Origin: JAJYVT01 sp036796435
GTDB lineage: Bacteria; Actinomycetota; Acidimicrobiia; Acidimicrobiales; RAAP-2
Direction: 5' to 3'
NCBI GenBank assembly: GCA_036796435.1
Contig: DAIRCY010000002.1
Location: 1 to 64,000 of the forward strand
Length of the DNA stretch: 64,000 bases
Made by a program: the position numbers and the translations under genes. Position 1 is the stretch's first letter. Each line of letters begins with the position of its first letter. A model generated the notes under the pieces. That model saw only the letters and a list, made by a program, of their open reading frames with translations, did not search any database and was not told the origin of the DNA. This document shows positions 7,787 to 16,536 of the stretch, in pieces.

Positions 7787-10572
7787 GCCACCAGCACCGC
7801 CGTGAGTTCGGACATGAGCTCCTCCAGCTCATCGCCGAAGAGGTCTCGCGCTTTGATCAATCCGCCGTGCCCGCTGAAGGGTGGTTCCATGAGGTCCTCG
7901 ATCCGGATGTCGAGGCTGCCTGCGATGTGGTCTCTGATGAGCTCGAGCCACTGAACTTGGGTCGGCGTGAAGTCCTGGCCGCGAGCACGTTGTCCCGCCA
8001 GCCATCGGGAGAAGCGTTCGTCGACCTGGGTGATCCACGGGATGAGCTCCGGTTCGTCTTGGAGCGTGAAGCGCACGAGGGACACCAGATCGGTGAGCAC
8101 TCGCCCACCGTGACCACGGACGCGTGAGCGTTCCAAGGCCTCGTAGGCGTCCCAGATGCGCTCGGGGGTCCACGCCCTCGGTGGCCGGCTGATGGCGTTG
8201 GCGAGCTCTCTGATCTCGGAGAACGTCAGCCGCTTGCCGGCCGGCTTCGAGTAGAGGATCTGGAGGGCAGTGAGCTCGTCTTTGTTCGCCTCGATGAATG
8301 CCCGCCAGTCGGTGATCGTCTGCTTTGCTCGTGCGGTCGCATCCAGCGAGTAGCTGGACTCGATGACCTTGTCGGCAGAGACTGCGTCGATCGTCTGCTC
8401 GTAGCTGGAGCGCAGATCGAGAATGCGGATCCGCAGCTTCGGATTGGCGGCGAGGGGCAGCACCGCCGCTTCGATGCGCTTCATGCGGACCTGTTCGACC
8501 TCGTCGTCGGTCGGCTCGGTGCCGAGCTCTTCTTTCGCCTGCTCGTAGGCAGCGTCGATGTCGACAGAACGCACCAGGTCGGCGGCGATGACTGAAAGGT
8601 CCACACCGCCAGCGATCTCGGTGAGCTCGGCACGGTCGGACTTGGTGAGCTGGTGGTCGAGTCGCACGAGGCGGCACGCCACCGACGACACGACGTCGGG
8701 ATTGCGGTCTCCGGTCGCCAGCTGCTCGAAGAGCTTCTTCAATGGGACGGTGTGCCTGCGCTCAAGTGGCCTTGACTCGCCCATGTCGACTTCGGTGACT
8801 CCAACAGCGTCGACGATGACGAAGCGTGTCTTGGTGATTGCCCCCGGAGACACCCCCTGGAGCTCTGCGTCGTCTACCACGCGGACCCCGCGGCCCTTCA
8901 TCTGCTCGAAGAAGTTCCGGGACTTGACCGTCCGCATGAAGATGAGGCACTCGAGCGGCTTCACGTCGGTGCCGGTGGCGATCATGTCGACGGTGACGGC
9001 GATGCGGGGCATGGTCGAGGTGCGGAACTTCGCGAGGAGGTCCTCGGGCTTCTCACCGGTCGTCTTGTAGGTGATCTTCACGCAGAAGTCGTTGCCCTTG
9101 CCGAACTCCTCTCGGATGATCTGGACGAGATCGTCGGCGTGGCTGTCGTCTCGGGCGAAGACGAGGGTCTTTGGGACCGTCTCTCGGCCTGGGAAGAGCT
9201 CGGTCGAGAACACGTTACGGAACTGTCGGATGACGGTGCGGATCTGATCCTCAGCGACAACGGAGTTGTTCAGGTCGCTTGCTGTATAGGTGAGGTCGTC
9301 CTCGAGCTCCTGCCAGCGCCGTCTTCTCGTGGCCCGGTCCCTGAACTCGAGCCAGGACCCCTTGTCAACCGTCGCACCCTGCTCGGAGATCTCGGTGCGG
9401 ATCCGATAGACGTCGAAGTCGACGTTCACGTGGTCGGCGACCGCCTCCTCGTGGGTGTAGGCCGACACGAGGTTCTGGTTGAAAAAGCCGAGCGTCTGCT
9501 TGGAGGGGGTGGCCGTGAGCCCGATGATGTGGGCGTCGAAGTAGTCGAGCACCTGGCTCCACACGCCGTAGATGGAGCGGTGGCACTCGTCAACGATGAT
9601 GATGTCGAAGGTCTCAGGGGGGATCTCGGTGTAGGAGACCTCGACGTTGCCCGGTGTGACGGCCTCAAACCCCGAGCGCTCGTCGAGCTCCTCGTCGAGG
9701 GCCTCTTCGCCACGGAGGACCGAGTAGAGCCGTTGGATGGTGCAGATGACCACCCGGGCCGCAGGGTCGATGCGGTTCGTGGTGAGGCGCTGGACGTTGT
9801 AGAGCTCGGTGAACTTGCGGCCGTCGCCGGGGACGCGGAAGCGCTCGAACTCGCCGAGGGCCTGGCGCCCGAGGTTCGCTCGGTCGACCAGGAACAGGAC
9901 CCTGCGCGCCCCGGCGAAGCGGATCAGCCGCCAGGACTCGTTGGCGGCCACATAGGTCTTTCCCGACCCGGTCGCTGCCTGGATGAGGGCGCGAGGGCGG
10001 TCCACGGAGAGCGACGACTCAAGCCCCCAAAGCGCTCGCTCCTGCGGCGGCCAAAGCGAGGATGCGTCGATCGGCGGCATGTAACGCAGGCGTCCACGAA
10101 GCGTCCGGAGAGACTCCTTCTCTGCACCCTGTGCCTCTTCGACCCACTCGGCAAGGGTCTCGGGCCGGTGGACGCTGAAGACGTCCCGGCTCCTCGGGTC
10201 CGGGTCGAGCCCGTTGGTGAACCGGGTTTCGACCCCGGTCGACTCGTAGAGGAAAGGAAGGGGCCGAAATGGCGCTGCGATGGTGGCAGGGAGACCCTCT
10301 GCGTAGGTGGCCGACTGGGGCTCGACGCCGGTCAGCGTCGAGCCTTCCTTCTTGGCCTCGACCGCACCCACCGCCTGGCGGTCGACGAAGAGGAGGTAGT
10401 CGGCCTCCTTGTTGCCCTCGAGGAGGAACTCCCTCACGGCGACACCCTGGCCGGCATAGAGGTTCATCTCCAGGCGGTCCTGGACCTCCCAGCCGGCTGA
10501 CCGGAGCATTCGGTCGATCTCGACTCGAGCCCTCGCCTCAGGGGTGAGGTATGCGTTGGCGTCGTCGCTCAC
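7783..10572 (-). CDS. hsdR: Type I restriction endonuclease subunit HsdR
   Basis: HsdR is the ATP-driven translocase and nuclease of the system. In the 929-aa protein, an N-terminal PD-(D/E)XK nuclease is visible at about residues 55-80 (ADYLLFVDRQAVGAVEAKKE). Walker A is QAATGSGKT, the DEAD-type motif II is VDECHRS, and helicase motif VI is QMKGRGVRV. The C-terminal 250 residues resemble the EcoEI-type R C-terminal region. All key residues are present, so the enzyme should be active. GTG 10572 begins the operon; hsdS and hsdM follow by 4-base overlaps. Confidence 0.95.
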   Translation of the reverse strand: MSDDANAYLTPEARARVEIDRMLRSAGWEVQDRLEMNLYAGQGVAVREFLLEGNKEADYLLFVDRQAVGAVEAKKEGSTLTGVEPQSATYAEGLPATIAAPFRPLPFLYESTGVETRFTNGLDPDPRSRDVFSVHRPETLAEWVEEAQGAEKESLRTLRGRLRYMPPIDASSLWPPQERALWGLESSLSVDRPRALIQAATGSGKTYVAANESWRLIRFAGARRVLFLVDRANLGRQALGEFERFRVPGDGRKFTELYNVQRLTTNRIDPAARVVICTIQRLYSVLRGEEALDEELDERSGFEAVTPGNVEVSYTEIPPETFDIIIVDECHRSIYGVWSQVLDYFDAHIIGLTATPSKQTLGFFNQNLVSAYTHEEAVADHVNVDFDVYRIRTEISEQGATVDKGSWLEFRDRATRRRRWQELEDDLTYTASDLNNSVVAEDQIRTVIRQFRNVFSTELFPGRETVPKTLVFARDDSHADDLVQIIREEFGKGNDFCVKITYKTTGEKPEDLLAKFRTSTMPRIAVTVDMIATGTDVKPLECLIFMRTVKSRNFFEQMKGRGVRVVDDAELQGVSPGAITKTRFVIVDAVGVTEVDMGESRPLERRHTVPLKKLFEQLATGDRNPDVVSSVACRLVRLDHQLTKSDRAELTEIAGGVDLSVIAADLVRSVDIDAAYEQAKEELGTEPTDDEVEQVRMKRIEAAVLPLAANPKLRIRILDLRSSYEQTIDAVSADKVIESSYSLDATARAKQTITDWRAFIEANKDELTALQILYSKPAGKRLTFSEIRELANAISRPPRAWTPERIWDAYEALERSRVRGHGGRVLTDLVSLVRFTLQDEPELIPWITQVDERFSRWLAGQRARGQDFTPTQVQWLELIRDHIAGSLDIRIEDLMEPPFSGHGGLIKARDLFGDELEELMSELTAVLVA

Positions 10573-10765
10573 GTCCCCTCCTCCGACGAGCCCGACAGTT
10601 CTGCATCAGAGTAGGCAGAAGTTCTCAGAGCAGCCAGCTCTTCTCGGGATCGCAGCCAACCAACCAATCCGGGGCGACAAACTCCAAGCCAGGCCCCTTC
10701 GCACCCACTTCGACTACGACGCACAAGCGACAGGAGATCTAGCCGCTGTCTCCGACAGGCACCCG

Positions 10766-11074
10766 TCAGCTTGCAGAGGCTCCGTTCCCTGCCATGCCGT
10801 CGCGCTGCCACAGAGGACCGAGCAATGCCTCTAGCCGAGCCAGCGTGTAGTTGTCACCCCACGTTGTCCCGTTGATTAGGCGCATCAGCGTCGTGTGAGC
10901 GATACCAGTCTTGCGCATGACCTCGCGCATGCTCTGTCCCTCGATGGCTTTCCTCAGGTTGCGGACATATGTCTGCATGGCCGCGACTGCCGGGTCGTCG
11001 GTCACGCCATCCGGCCACTTTCCAACGACGAGCTCTCGAGGAACTGAGCGGCGCGCCTTTGACACAGTGCACAC
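10766..11074 (-). CDS. Small HTH protein, 102 aa
   Basis: The C-terminal two-thirds form a helix-turn-helix of the XRE type: VRNLRKAIEGQSMREVMRKT, then IAHTTLMRLINGTTWGDNYT. The start is GTG 11074, with GTG 11065 equally possible. It lies upstream of and in the same direction as hsdR, with a gap of 193 bases, so it could regulate the restriction operon, as controller proteins of other restriction systems do. That role is inferred from position only. Confidence 0.65.
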   Translation of the reverse strand: MCTVSKARRSVPRELVVGKWPDGVTDDPAVAAMQTYVRNLRKAIEGQSMREVMRKTGIAHTTLMRLINGTTWGDNYTLARLEALLGPLWQRDGMAGNGASAS

Positions 11075-11166
11075 AGCATACGCCGCACAGATGACCCTAC
11101 GAAGAGGGTGTGTTAACCGCGCCGCGCGTATCGTCTGTGGAGGAGGCCTGCCGTCGCGGTGTGGGA

Positions 11167-11697
11167 CTACGCCTTGGCTCGCCGCCGGGGACGCTCGCCG
11201 ACAAGCGAGGACGGAGGCAGCGCCGCTTTCCGATCTGCATATACCGGCAGACAGCGGTTACCGATCAACTGGATCCAGAGCATGTAGTCGTCCATCTGGG
11301 CAAAACGGGCGCCCCTGAATTTCCGTTGGACGTCTTGGGGGTCGCTCCCGACGCCGAAGCGGTCGGCCAACGCCTCGGCGAAGGCGGTCAGATTGTCTGT
11401 GTACTTGCGAGCGATCTCGTCCGACGCCAGTGAGACGAAGCAGTGCTGGTACCACGCCGCTCCGAGCTTGCCCGTCTGCTCGGGTGAGTAGTCGTCCCGC
11501 CACCTCGCGGACAGCTTGCCGAACTGCTTGGGGGAGAGCAGGAAGTTGCGGGGTGCTCTTGGTGTGACAGCCACGATCTGAGCATAGTCGAGCGTCGCGT
11601 CCAGTGTGGACGCGTTCAGCCACAAGTGGACGTTACTAGTTCTTCGTGTCCAGAACCGTTCATTTCCCATTGATCGAGCAATAGCACAACTCCCCAT
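11167..11697 (-). CDS. Unrecognised protein, 176 aa
   Basis: ATG 11697 starts a soluble protein with no signal peptide or membrane segment. Its middle part (LLSPKQFGKLSARWRDDYSP, then GAAWYQHCFVSLASDEIARK) looks like genuine alpha-helical protein, and the C-terminus is basic. ATG 11670 is an alternative start. It is divergent from the recombinase-like gene at 11737, with only about 40 bases between them. Function unknown. Confidence 0.5.
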   Translation of the reverse strand: MGSCAIARSMGNERFWTRRTSNVHLWLNASTLDATLDYAQIVAVTPRAPRNFLLSPKQFGKLSARWRDDYSPEQTGKLGAAWYQHCFVSLASDEIARKYTDNLTAFAEALADRFGVGSDPQDVQRKFRGARFAQMDDYMLWIQLIGNRCLPVYADRKAALPPSSLVGERPRRRAKA

Positions 11698-11736
11698 TTA
11701 GGCTAATGTGTCACACCCGGTCGGTAGGTTGCGATC

Positions 11737-13029
11737 ATGCCCAACACCGGGGACGCGATGACAGCGGCGGGAGCCTGTTGGGCTCCCCGCGCTGTGGCGC
11801 TCGTCGACCAGCCCGCTGAGCTGGGCACATCTGTCGTCGGGCTCGCCCGAATTGCGGCGGGTGCGCCGGTGCGTATATGCACCGGCGATGGCAGTGGGAC
11901 CGCGCCGCACAGTAGTGGGCGGCTCGAAGGGAGCGAACAGCCTAAAGAGGCGGCTGTTGGAGCGACGACAAGCGCAAAATCGAGGCGCGTTTCGAAGAGG
12001 ACCAAGCGGCCTTCCCGGCCCCCCGCTGAAGCGCACTGGTTCGAGCTGGCCAGCGCCGGGGTCGTGTGGGGACGGAGGATGAAAGGTTCCCCGGAGCTCC
12101 TCACCCCCGAGCTCGAGGCCCGGATCGACCGCTACCGCCCAGCGTGGGCCGCTGCAGACCTCGTTCTATGGGACGAGGTCGTCGGAGACCTGGTCCGCGC
12201 TGCTGTGAAGCTGCTCATTCCCGGCGGAATGTCGAACGGCTTCGAGCAGGTGCGCTACCTCGCTGGGTTCGTCCGGGACGTCTACAAGCGTCGCAGGGTT
12301 GTCGACCTCAACAAGATCTGCATCCCGCACGAGGTCGATTGGTGGGTGTTCGCCAAGAACGCAGACCGTTCGGATGAGTGGAAGCACGCCGCAGCTTCGT
12401 ACCTGAAGCGGGCCTGCCCCATCGTCGCCCCTCCGGCACCATGGCCGGCGGAGGGCCCCAAGCTCGTCGGCGCCCGGGTCATGAGGCCGTACAGCACCGA
12501 CGAGGAGCGGGCCTTTGCACTCAAGGCCACGTCCAGCACGGGTGTAAGAAGGCGACGCCTCCTCGCTGCGGCGGGAGGAGCCTTTGGCGCAGGACTGGAT
12601 GGTAGGTCGCTCCCGTGGGTCGAGACTGACGATCTCATCGACCTCCCCAACGGGCGCCTGGCTATCCACGTGCGCCGGCCATATGAGCGGCTCGTACCCG
12701 TCCGGGCCAGCTACTCGGCGATGCTCCTCGAAGCGGCGGAGTCGGTGGGGGATGGCCCGCTCCTCAGGGGCTCGCTCCGGAGCGCGGGGCTCAACAGGCG
12801 CTGGGTCCAGATGTCTGACGCCTGGAAGGGGCTCGAGGTGCGGAACCTGGGCCCGATCGTGCCTGGGCGAGCCCGCGCAACCTGGATCGCGGCGCACCTG
12901 CGAAACAACACCCCACTGTCGACCCTTCTGGCGATCTCCGGCGCGAGCTCAAGGTATCTGGCGGAAATCGCATCCCTCCTTGCTCAAGTGCCCGACGAGG
13001 AGGGCTTCGCAAAGGCGCTGGATGCATGA
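11737..13029 (+). CDS. Tyrosine-recombinase-like protein, 430 aa
   Basis: The C-terminal part resembles a divergent tyrosine recombinase: around residues 370-410 it reads GRARATWIAAHLRNNTPLST, then ISGASSRYLAEI, which recalls the R/H-x-x-R and final Tyr boxes of integrases (HxLRHT...LGHSS...Y). The expected His of box II appears as a late AAH, so the match is weak. The first 100 residues are low quality; ATG 12079 (MKGSPELLTPELEARIDRYR) is a credible later start. The gene overlaps the following transposase-like gene by 4 bases (ATGA), so the two are probably made together. It may be the recombinase or an accessory factor of this mobile unit. Confidence 0.55.
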   Translation: MPNTGDAMTAAGACWAPRAVALVDQPAELGTSVVGLARIAAGAPVRICTGDGSGTAPHSSGRLEGSEQPKEAAVGATTSAKSRRVSKRTKRPSRPPAEAHWFELASAGVVWGRRMKGSPELLTPELEARIDRYRPAWAAADLVLWDEVVGDLVRAAVKLLIPGGMSNGFEQVRYLAGFVRDVYKRRRVVDLNKICIPHEVDWWVFAKNADRSDEWKHAAASYLKRACPIVAPPAPWPAEGPKLVGARVMRPYSTDEERAFALKATSSTGVRRRRLLAAAGGAFGAGLDGRSLPWVETDDLIDLPNGRLAIHVRRPYERLVPVRASYSAMLLEAAESVGDGPLLRGSLRSAGLNRRWVQMSDAWKGLEVRNLGPIVPGRARATWIAAHLRNNTPLSTLLAISGASSRYLAEIASLLAQVPDEEGFAKALDA

Positions 13030-15059
13030 GTGCTCCGACCCCTTACACCTCGCGCGGGCGCAGGCGTTCCGACCATCGCCGGCTGCTCCAAGGCAGGCCA
13101 CCCAAGCCCTCTCCGCGCTTGCTTCGCGCCATCGACAGGAACAACCACCCAAAGGACTTGGATCGTCTGCGGCAGCTCAATCGCCTCCGCCTGTGCTCGG
13201 GCGACGAACGCTCCTTTCGTGCTCGCCGGGTAGACGCTGTCCGGCAGATGTTGCGGAGTAGCGGGACGCTTCCGTATCTGACTGAGAGGCTACGCGGCCA
13301 CCGCGGTAGCCGGTGCGACTATCCGCCAGAAGCCGTTCTTGTCGCGATGGTGCTTTCGGTGTGGTGCTGCAAATTGATGAGCCGCGCCCGAGTGATGTGG
13401 ACGCTGGCGGAGTTGCCTGCGCGAGTGCGCTACGAACTCGGGCTCTATGACCCGGAGACCTACTGCCCGCCCTCGTACAGGTCGGTCTGGGCCCAGGTGA
13501 AGAGGCTTGAACGCTCACTCGCAAGTGGTTGGATCGCAGCCGATGGCACCGTCTGCGACTTCAGGTGGTTGAAGGTCCATCTTCTGCGGGCGTCTATTCC
13601 TCCGAGCCGCCTCGCCAGGATGAAGGCGTGTGCGCTAGATGGAGCGGCGTGGGAGAGCAGGGCGAAGATCCATTGGTTGGCGAAGAAGGAGGTGTGCGCG
13701 GAGGAGGACCGAGCCGCCGCCTTCTGGAAGGGCATCGCCGAGGGCGACGAAGAAGTGGTGGATCCCATCATCACGGAAGTCATCGAGACGAAGAGCAGCC
13801 GGCGATCTCGAGCTGGAACCCGCGCCGACGCCGGGCGAGTCATCTATACCGCTGATAGCCATGCGCGGATGGGTCACCGCACGACGACGAGCACGCAGCC
13901 GACAGAGTGGTTCGTCGGGTACGAGGCCCACGTCGTCTGCGCGGTACCCGAATTTGTGTGGAACCGGAACCTGGCGAACGCTGGGAGGGATTACGAGCGC
14001 GCCCCCTTATACATTTTGGGGATCGACTTGACGCCGGCGGGCTGGCATCGTGGCGATGCGGGCTTCAGGGCCATCGAAGTCGCGCTCGAATTGGCCCCCA
14101 CCATCGTCGACGTTGTCTGTGACCGTGCATACACGATGGCAAGGGCAGAAACCTTCCGTAGGAAGCTGCGAGAGCTCGGCATCAACGTAACCATGGACTT
14201 TCCCGCGTACCTGAAGCAGAAGTGTGTGCCAGTTGCCAAGGTACGCACAAAGGGCAAGGGCAAGGGCAAGGGAGCCATCGGCAAGGGCAAGGGAGCCATC
14301 GGCAAGGGCAACGGCGACGGACAGGACAAGGGGAAGATCGACACGCTCTTCGAGAACTGTGGAACGTTCTTCCACGCCGCGCTGCCAGGCCACCTCAGGA
14401 CCATCGACGGGGACCCACGCAAGAGCGACGAGGCCAAGGCTGCATATGACGAGCGGGCTCGCACCTATGGGTGGTCTCAGCAAGACACGTCCAGGCGAGG
14501 CAAGATGCTCCTGCGGTGCCCCTTTCACGCGGGCAGGGCGAAGAACCCGACACTCAATCCTTCCACCAGTCGCCTCAGCCACGAGGTTCCTTACGTGGAC
14601 GCTCCATCCGACCTGGAGTGCTGCTGCCAGTCCAACTCTGGGTGCATCACGATGTACGACGACGAGCTCGACAACTATCAGATCGTGCCGTATGGGACCT
14701 CCGCTTGGGTCAAGAGCTACGGCAGGCGGAATCTCGTTGAGTCCGTCATCAAAATGCTTCGGAACAGCGAGGGTCTCACGCGCAGCGCCGTACATGCCTT
14801 CGGCATAGACAGCCACGAGATGGCCGCGATCTGCATGGCCGTCGCCCACAACCTTGAGCTAAACGAGCGGGTAGCCGATGGACGCCCCTTCGAAGACGCA
14901 GACACCGATGGCGAGGCCGATGCGGCAGCCAGGGATGAAGGAACGGGGCCAGCACCGCAGGCTGCGGACGCCCAAGGGGTGGCGAAGCAGCCCGATGAGG
15001 CCGCGACCGCTGATGAGTCACCGGCTCACGGCGGAACCTCCCCCCCAAATAACGGCTAG
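13026..15059 (+). CDS. DDE-transposase-like protein, 677 aa
   Basis: The body looks like an IS4/IS1182-type DDE transposase: a first acidic position near WIAADGTVCDF or KACALDGAAW, a second Asp in VVDVVCDRAYTMARAETFRR, and a C-terminal Glu in SYGRRNLVESVIKMLRNSEG, a typical Y-x-x-R-x-x-x-E box. An inserted Lys/Gly-rich tandem repeat sits at about residues 408-430 and a Cys/His cluster nearby (CPFHAGR, then ECCCQSNSGC) could bind zinc. The last 60 residues are disordered and acidic. The ATG overlaps the previous gene by 4 bases. At 677 aa it is longer than usual for the class. Confidence 0.65.
   Translation: MSAPTPYTSRGRRRSDHRRLLQGRPPKPSPRLLRAIDRNNHPKDLDRLRQLNRLRLCSGDERSFRARRVDAVRQMLRSSGTLPYLTERLRGHRGSRCDYPPEAVLVAMVLSVWCCKLMSRARVMWTLAELPARVRYELGLYDPETYCPPSYRSVWAQVKRLERSLASGWIAADGTVCDFRWLKVHLLRASIPPSRLARMKACALDGAAWESRAKIHWLAKKEVCAEEDRAAAFWKGIAEGDEEVVDPIITEVIETKSSRRSRAGTRADAGRVIYTADSHARMGHRTTTSTQPTEWFVGYEAHVVCAVPEFVWNRNLANAGRDYERAPLYILGIDLTPAGWHRGDAGFRAIEVALELAPTIVDVVCDRAYTMARAETFRRKLRELGINVTMDFPAYLKQKCVPVAKVRTKGKGKGKGAIGKGKGAIGKGNGDGQDKGKIDTLFENCGTFFHAALPGHLRTIDGDPRKSDEAKAAYDERARTYGWSQQDTSRRGKMLLRCPFHAGRAKNPTLNPSTSRLSHEVPYVDAPSDLECCCQSNSGCITMYDDELDNYQIVPYGTSAWVKSYGRRNLVESVIKMLRNSEGLTRSAVHAFGIDSHEMAAICMAVAHNLELNERVADGRPFEDADTDGEADAAARDEGTGPAPQAADAQGVAKQPDEAATADESPAHGGTSPPNNG
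14250..14315 (+). repeat. In-gene tandem repeat encoding Lys/Gly-rich linker
   Basis: Short GGCAAG units are followed by two copies of a 21-base unit ending in GGGAGCCATC, in frame. They encode KGKGKGKGAIGKGKGAIGKG. The repeat lies between the second Asp box and the Cys-rich part of the transposase-like protein and probably forms a flexible basic linker. Repeat length may vary between strains. Confidence 0.75.
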
Positions 15060-15072
15060 ATCACTGCCATAG

Positions 15073-15099
15073 GGTCCAGGTGGTCCTACCACCTGGACC
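15073..15099 (+). terminator. Strong hairpin after the transposase-like gene
   Basis: GGTCCAGGTGG and CCACCTGGACC are perfect 11-base arms around the loop TCCTA, 13 bases after the stop codon. There is no T-run, which is common for high-GC actinobacterial terminators. It could alternatively be a structured end of the mobile unit. Confidence 0.65.
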
Positions 15100-15267
15100 T
15101 CGGCGCGTCCGGGCACAGGAACCCAGCCGCCCCAAAGGACGGGGCCACCACTTTGTGGCCCGAATCAGTCGTGTGTGGCAGCCGAACGAGCGGAAATGGG
15201 CGCGTTGCTGGACTTAGTCATCTAACTGGGAAACCAAAAGCGGGTCAATTGGTGAACCAACCCTCAG

Positions 15268-15340
15268 TGGTCGGGACCGGCGTCGATCCGGTGACCTCGC
15301 GCTTTTCAGGCGCGCGCTCTGCCAACTGAGCTACCCGACC
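15268..15340 (-). tRNA. tRNA-Phe (GAA)
   Basis: A full cloverleaf of 73 nt: acceptor GGTCGGG pairs with CCCGACC, discriminator A, D-arm AGCTCAGTTGGCAGAGC, anticodon loop with GAA, and T-arm with the usual TCGA. CCA is not encoded. Its 3' end faces the accessory island to the left. Confidence 0.95.
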
Positions 15341-15393
15341 GCGGGCGACAGGCTAGCTGCCGCCGCAGGAGCCCTCATGGGGACCCGGCGGCG

Positions 15394-15468
15394 CGGACCT
15401 GACGGGATTTGAACCCGCGACCTCCGGCTTGACAGGCCGGCGTGCACTCCTAGCTGCACCACAGGTCC
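15394..15468 (-). tRNA. tRNA-Asp (GTC)
   Basis: A full cloverleaf of 75 nt: acceptor GGACCTG pairs with CAGGTCC, discriminator G, anticodon GTC in the loop CTGTCAA, and T-loop TTCAAAT. CCA is not encoded. It precedes tRNA-Phe by 53 bases on the same strand and is probably cotranscribed with it. Confidence 0.95.
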
Positions 15469-15636
15469 CTGGTGGACTGCGGATTCCTTGCTGGCCTTCC
15501 TGCGTGGCAGGGAAGCTGGCCAGAATCCGAAGCGCCCACGAGAGGCGAGCCACCACTATAGGCCAGCGTCCCGCTCGACCTCCCGGGGCGCTCATCGGGC
15601 GGGGTAGCCTCCCGCGCAGCGGAGGAGGTGACGAGC

Positions 15637-15990
15637 ATGGATGCCTATCACGATCGGTGGATCACCTGCACCGACGAGGGGATTCAGGTGCGGGCCTACT
15701 ACTTCCCGTGGGGAACCAAGCGCATCCCATACGGATCGGTCCGTGGCATGCGGAGGGTTGCCATGAGCGCGTTGCGCGGCAAGGGCCGAATCTGGGGCAC
15801 CGGGAACTTCAAGTACTGGGCGAGTCTCGACCCCAAGCGGCCGATCAAGGCGGTCGGCTTCGCCCTCGACCTAGGTCGAGCCGTCCAACCATTCCTTACC
15901 CCGGACGACCCGGACGCGTTCGAGCGCGTCGTCCGGGCCCGTGCCTCGATCGGTCCGGCCGGCGCAGTCGGGGACTCGCCTTTCCTCTGA
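15637..15990 (+). CDS. Small PH-domain-like protein, 117 aa
   Basis: ATG 15637 follows a strong ribosome-binding site (GGAGGAGGTG, 15621-15630). The protein (MDAYHDRWITCTDEGIQVRA, then YFPWGTKRIPYGSVRGMRRV) resembles the small bacterial PH-like domain proteins that convert a strand-rich fold into a surface-binding module; this match is by pattern only. It has no membrane segment. It is next to tRNA-Asp and separate from the catabolic cluster. Confidence 0.65.
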   Translation: MDAYHDRWITCTDEGIQVRAYYFPWGTKRIPYGSVRGMRRVAMSALRGKGRIWGTGNFKYWASLDPKRPIKAVGFALDLGRAVQPFLTPDDPDAFERVVRARASIGPAGAVGDSPFL

Positions 15991-16536
15991 GGTCCCTGCG
16001 CCGACGCTCGCATGGAGCGCGGCGCGCCGTGGCAGCCTCGCGGGTAGGTGGTCAGAGTGGTGGAGCCCCCCATCCTGGAGACGAAGCTAGGAGAGGACGC
16101 CTCGCGGTACACCGATCGTCTCTGCCCGCCCCCGGAAACGGGATCGCGATGGCTTCCCTCTCGGGCGCAGTGGAGCGACGGGCGCCACACGGGGTCACAA
16201 CTCGCACAAGGTGACATCTTCGATCGGGACAGGCACGACAGCCCGACATCGACAGGCGGGATCCACAACGTGAGCACAAGCACACGTTGAGCACAGAGCA
16301 GGTCCGGGTAAAAGGTGATGTCACCGCCTCGCCGTTAGGAGGTGACAGCCATCACCGAGTTCCCCCAAACCGGAGCCGGGCCAGTCGTCCGACAGGTGGT
16401 ACGGCTGACGAGCCGACTTTCGCTGGTCATGGCGGACGGTCAGCTCTGACGTGGTCGCTGGCTCGACGCCCACACGCCGGTCGACGACACCGCTGGCGCC
16501 CGGGGAGAGAACCCACCGGCGGCTCCTGGGGAACGG
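15991..16536. other. Intergenic stretch without a convincing gene
   Basis: This 546-base stretch lies between two converging genes. The short open frames in it have no coding character. It contains paired GGTGA/TCACC repeats at 16314-16325 and 16341-16356, listed separately. I see nothing else in it. Confidence 0.6.
16314..16356. repeat. Two adjacent GGTGA/TCACC inverted repeats
   Basis: GGTGATGTCACC (16314-16325) and GGTGACAGCCATCACC (16341-16356) both have GGTGA/TCACC arms, and the outer arms can also pair. They lie downstream of two converging genes, so they could form a transcription-ending structure or a protein-binding site. Confidence 0.35.

Noticed and set aside
9139..10500. 453-aa plus-strand frame opposite hsdR
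   Set aside because: It is the antisense of a clear HsdR gene with intact motifs; the frame exists because of high GC third-position bias.
15341..15393. Considered whether the tRNA-Phe/tRNA-Asp spacer holds an att site
   Set aside because: Only a short chance match (GGCTAGC) to the tRNA-Glu flank was seen, not enough to support a site.
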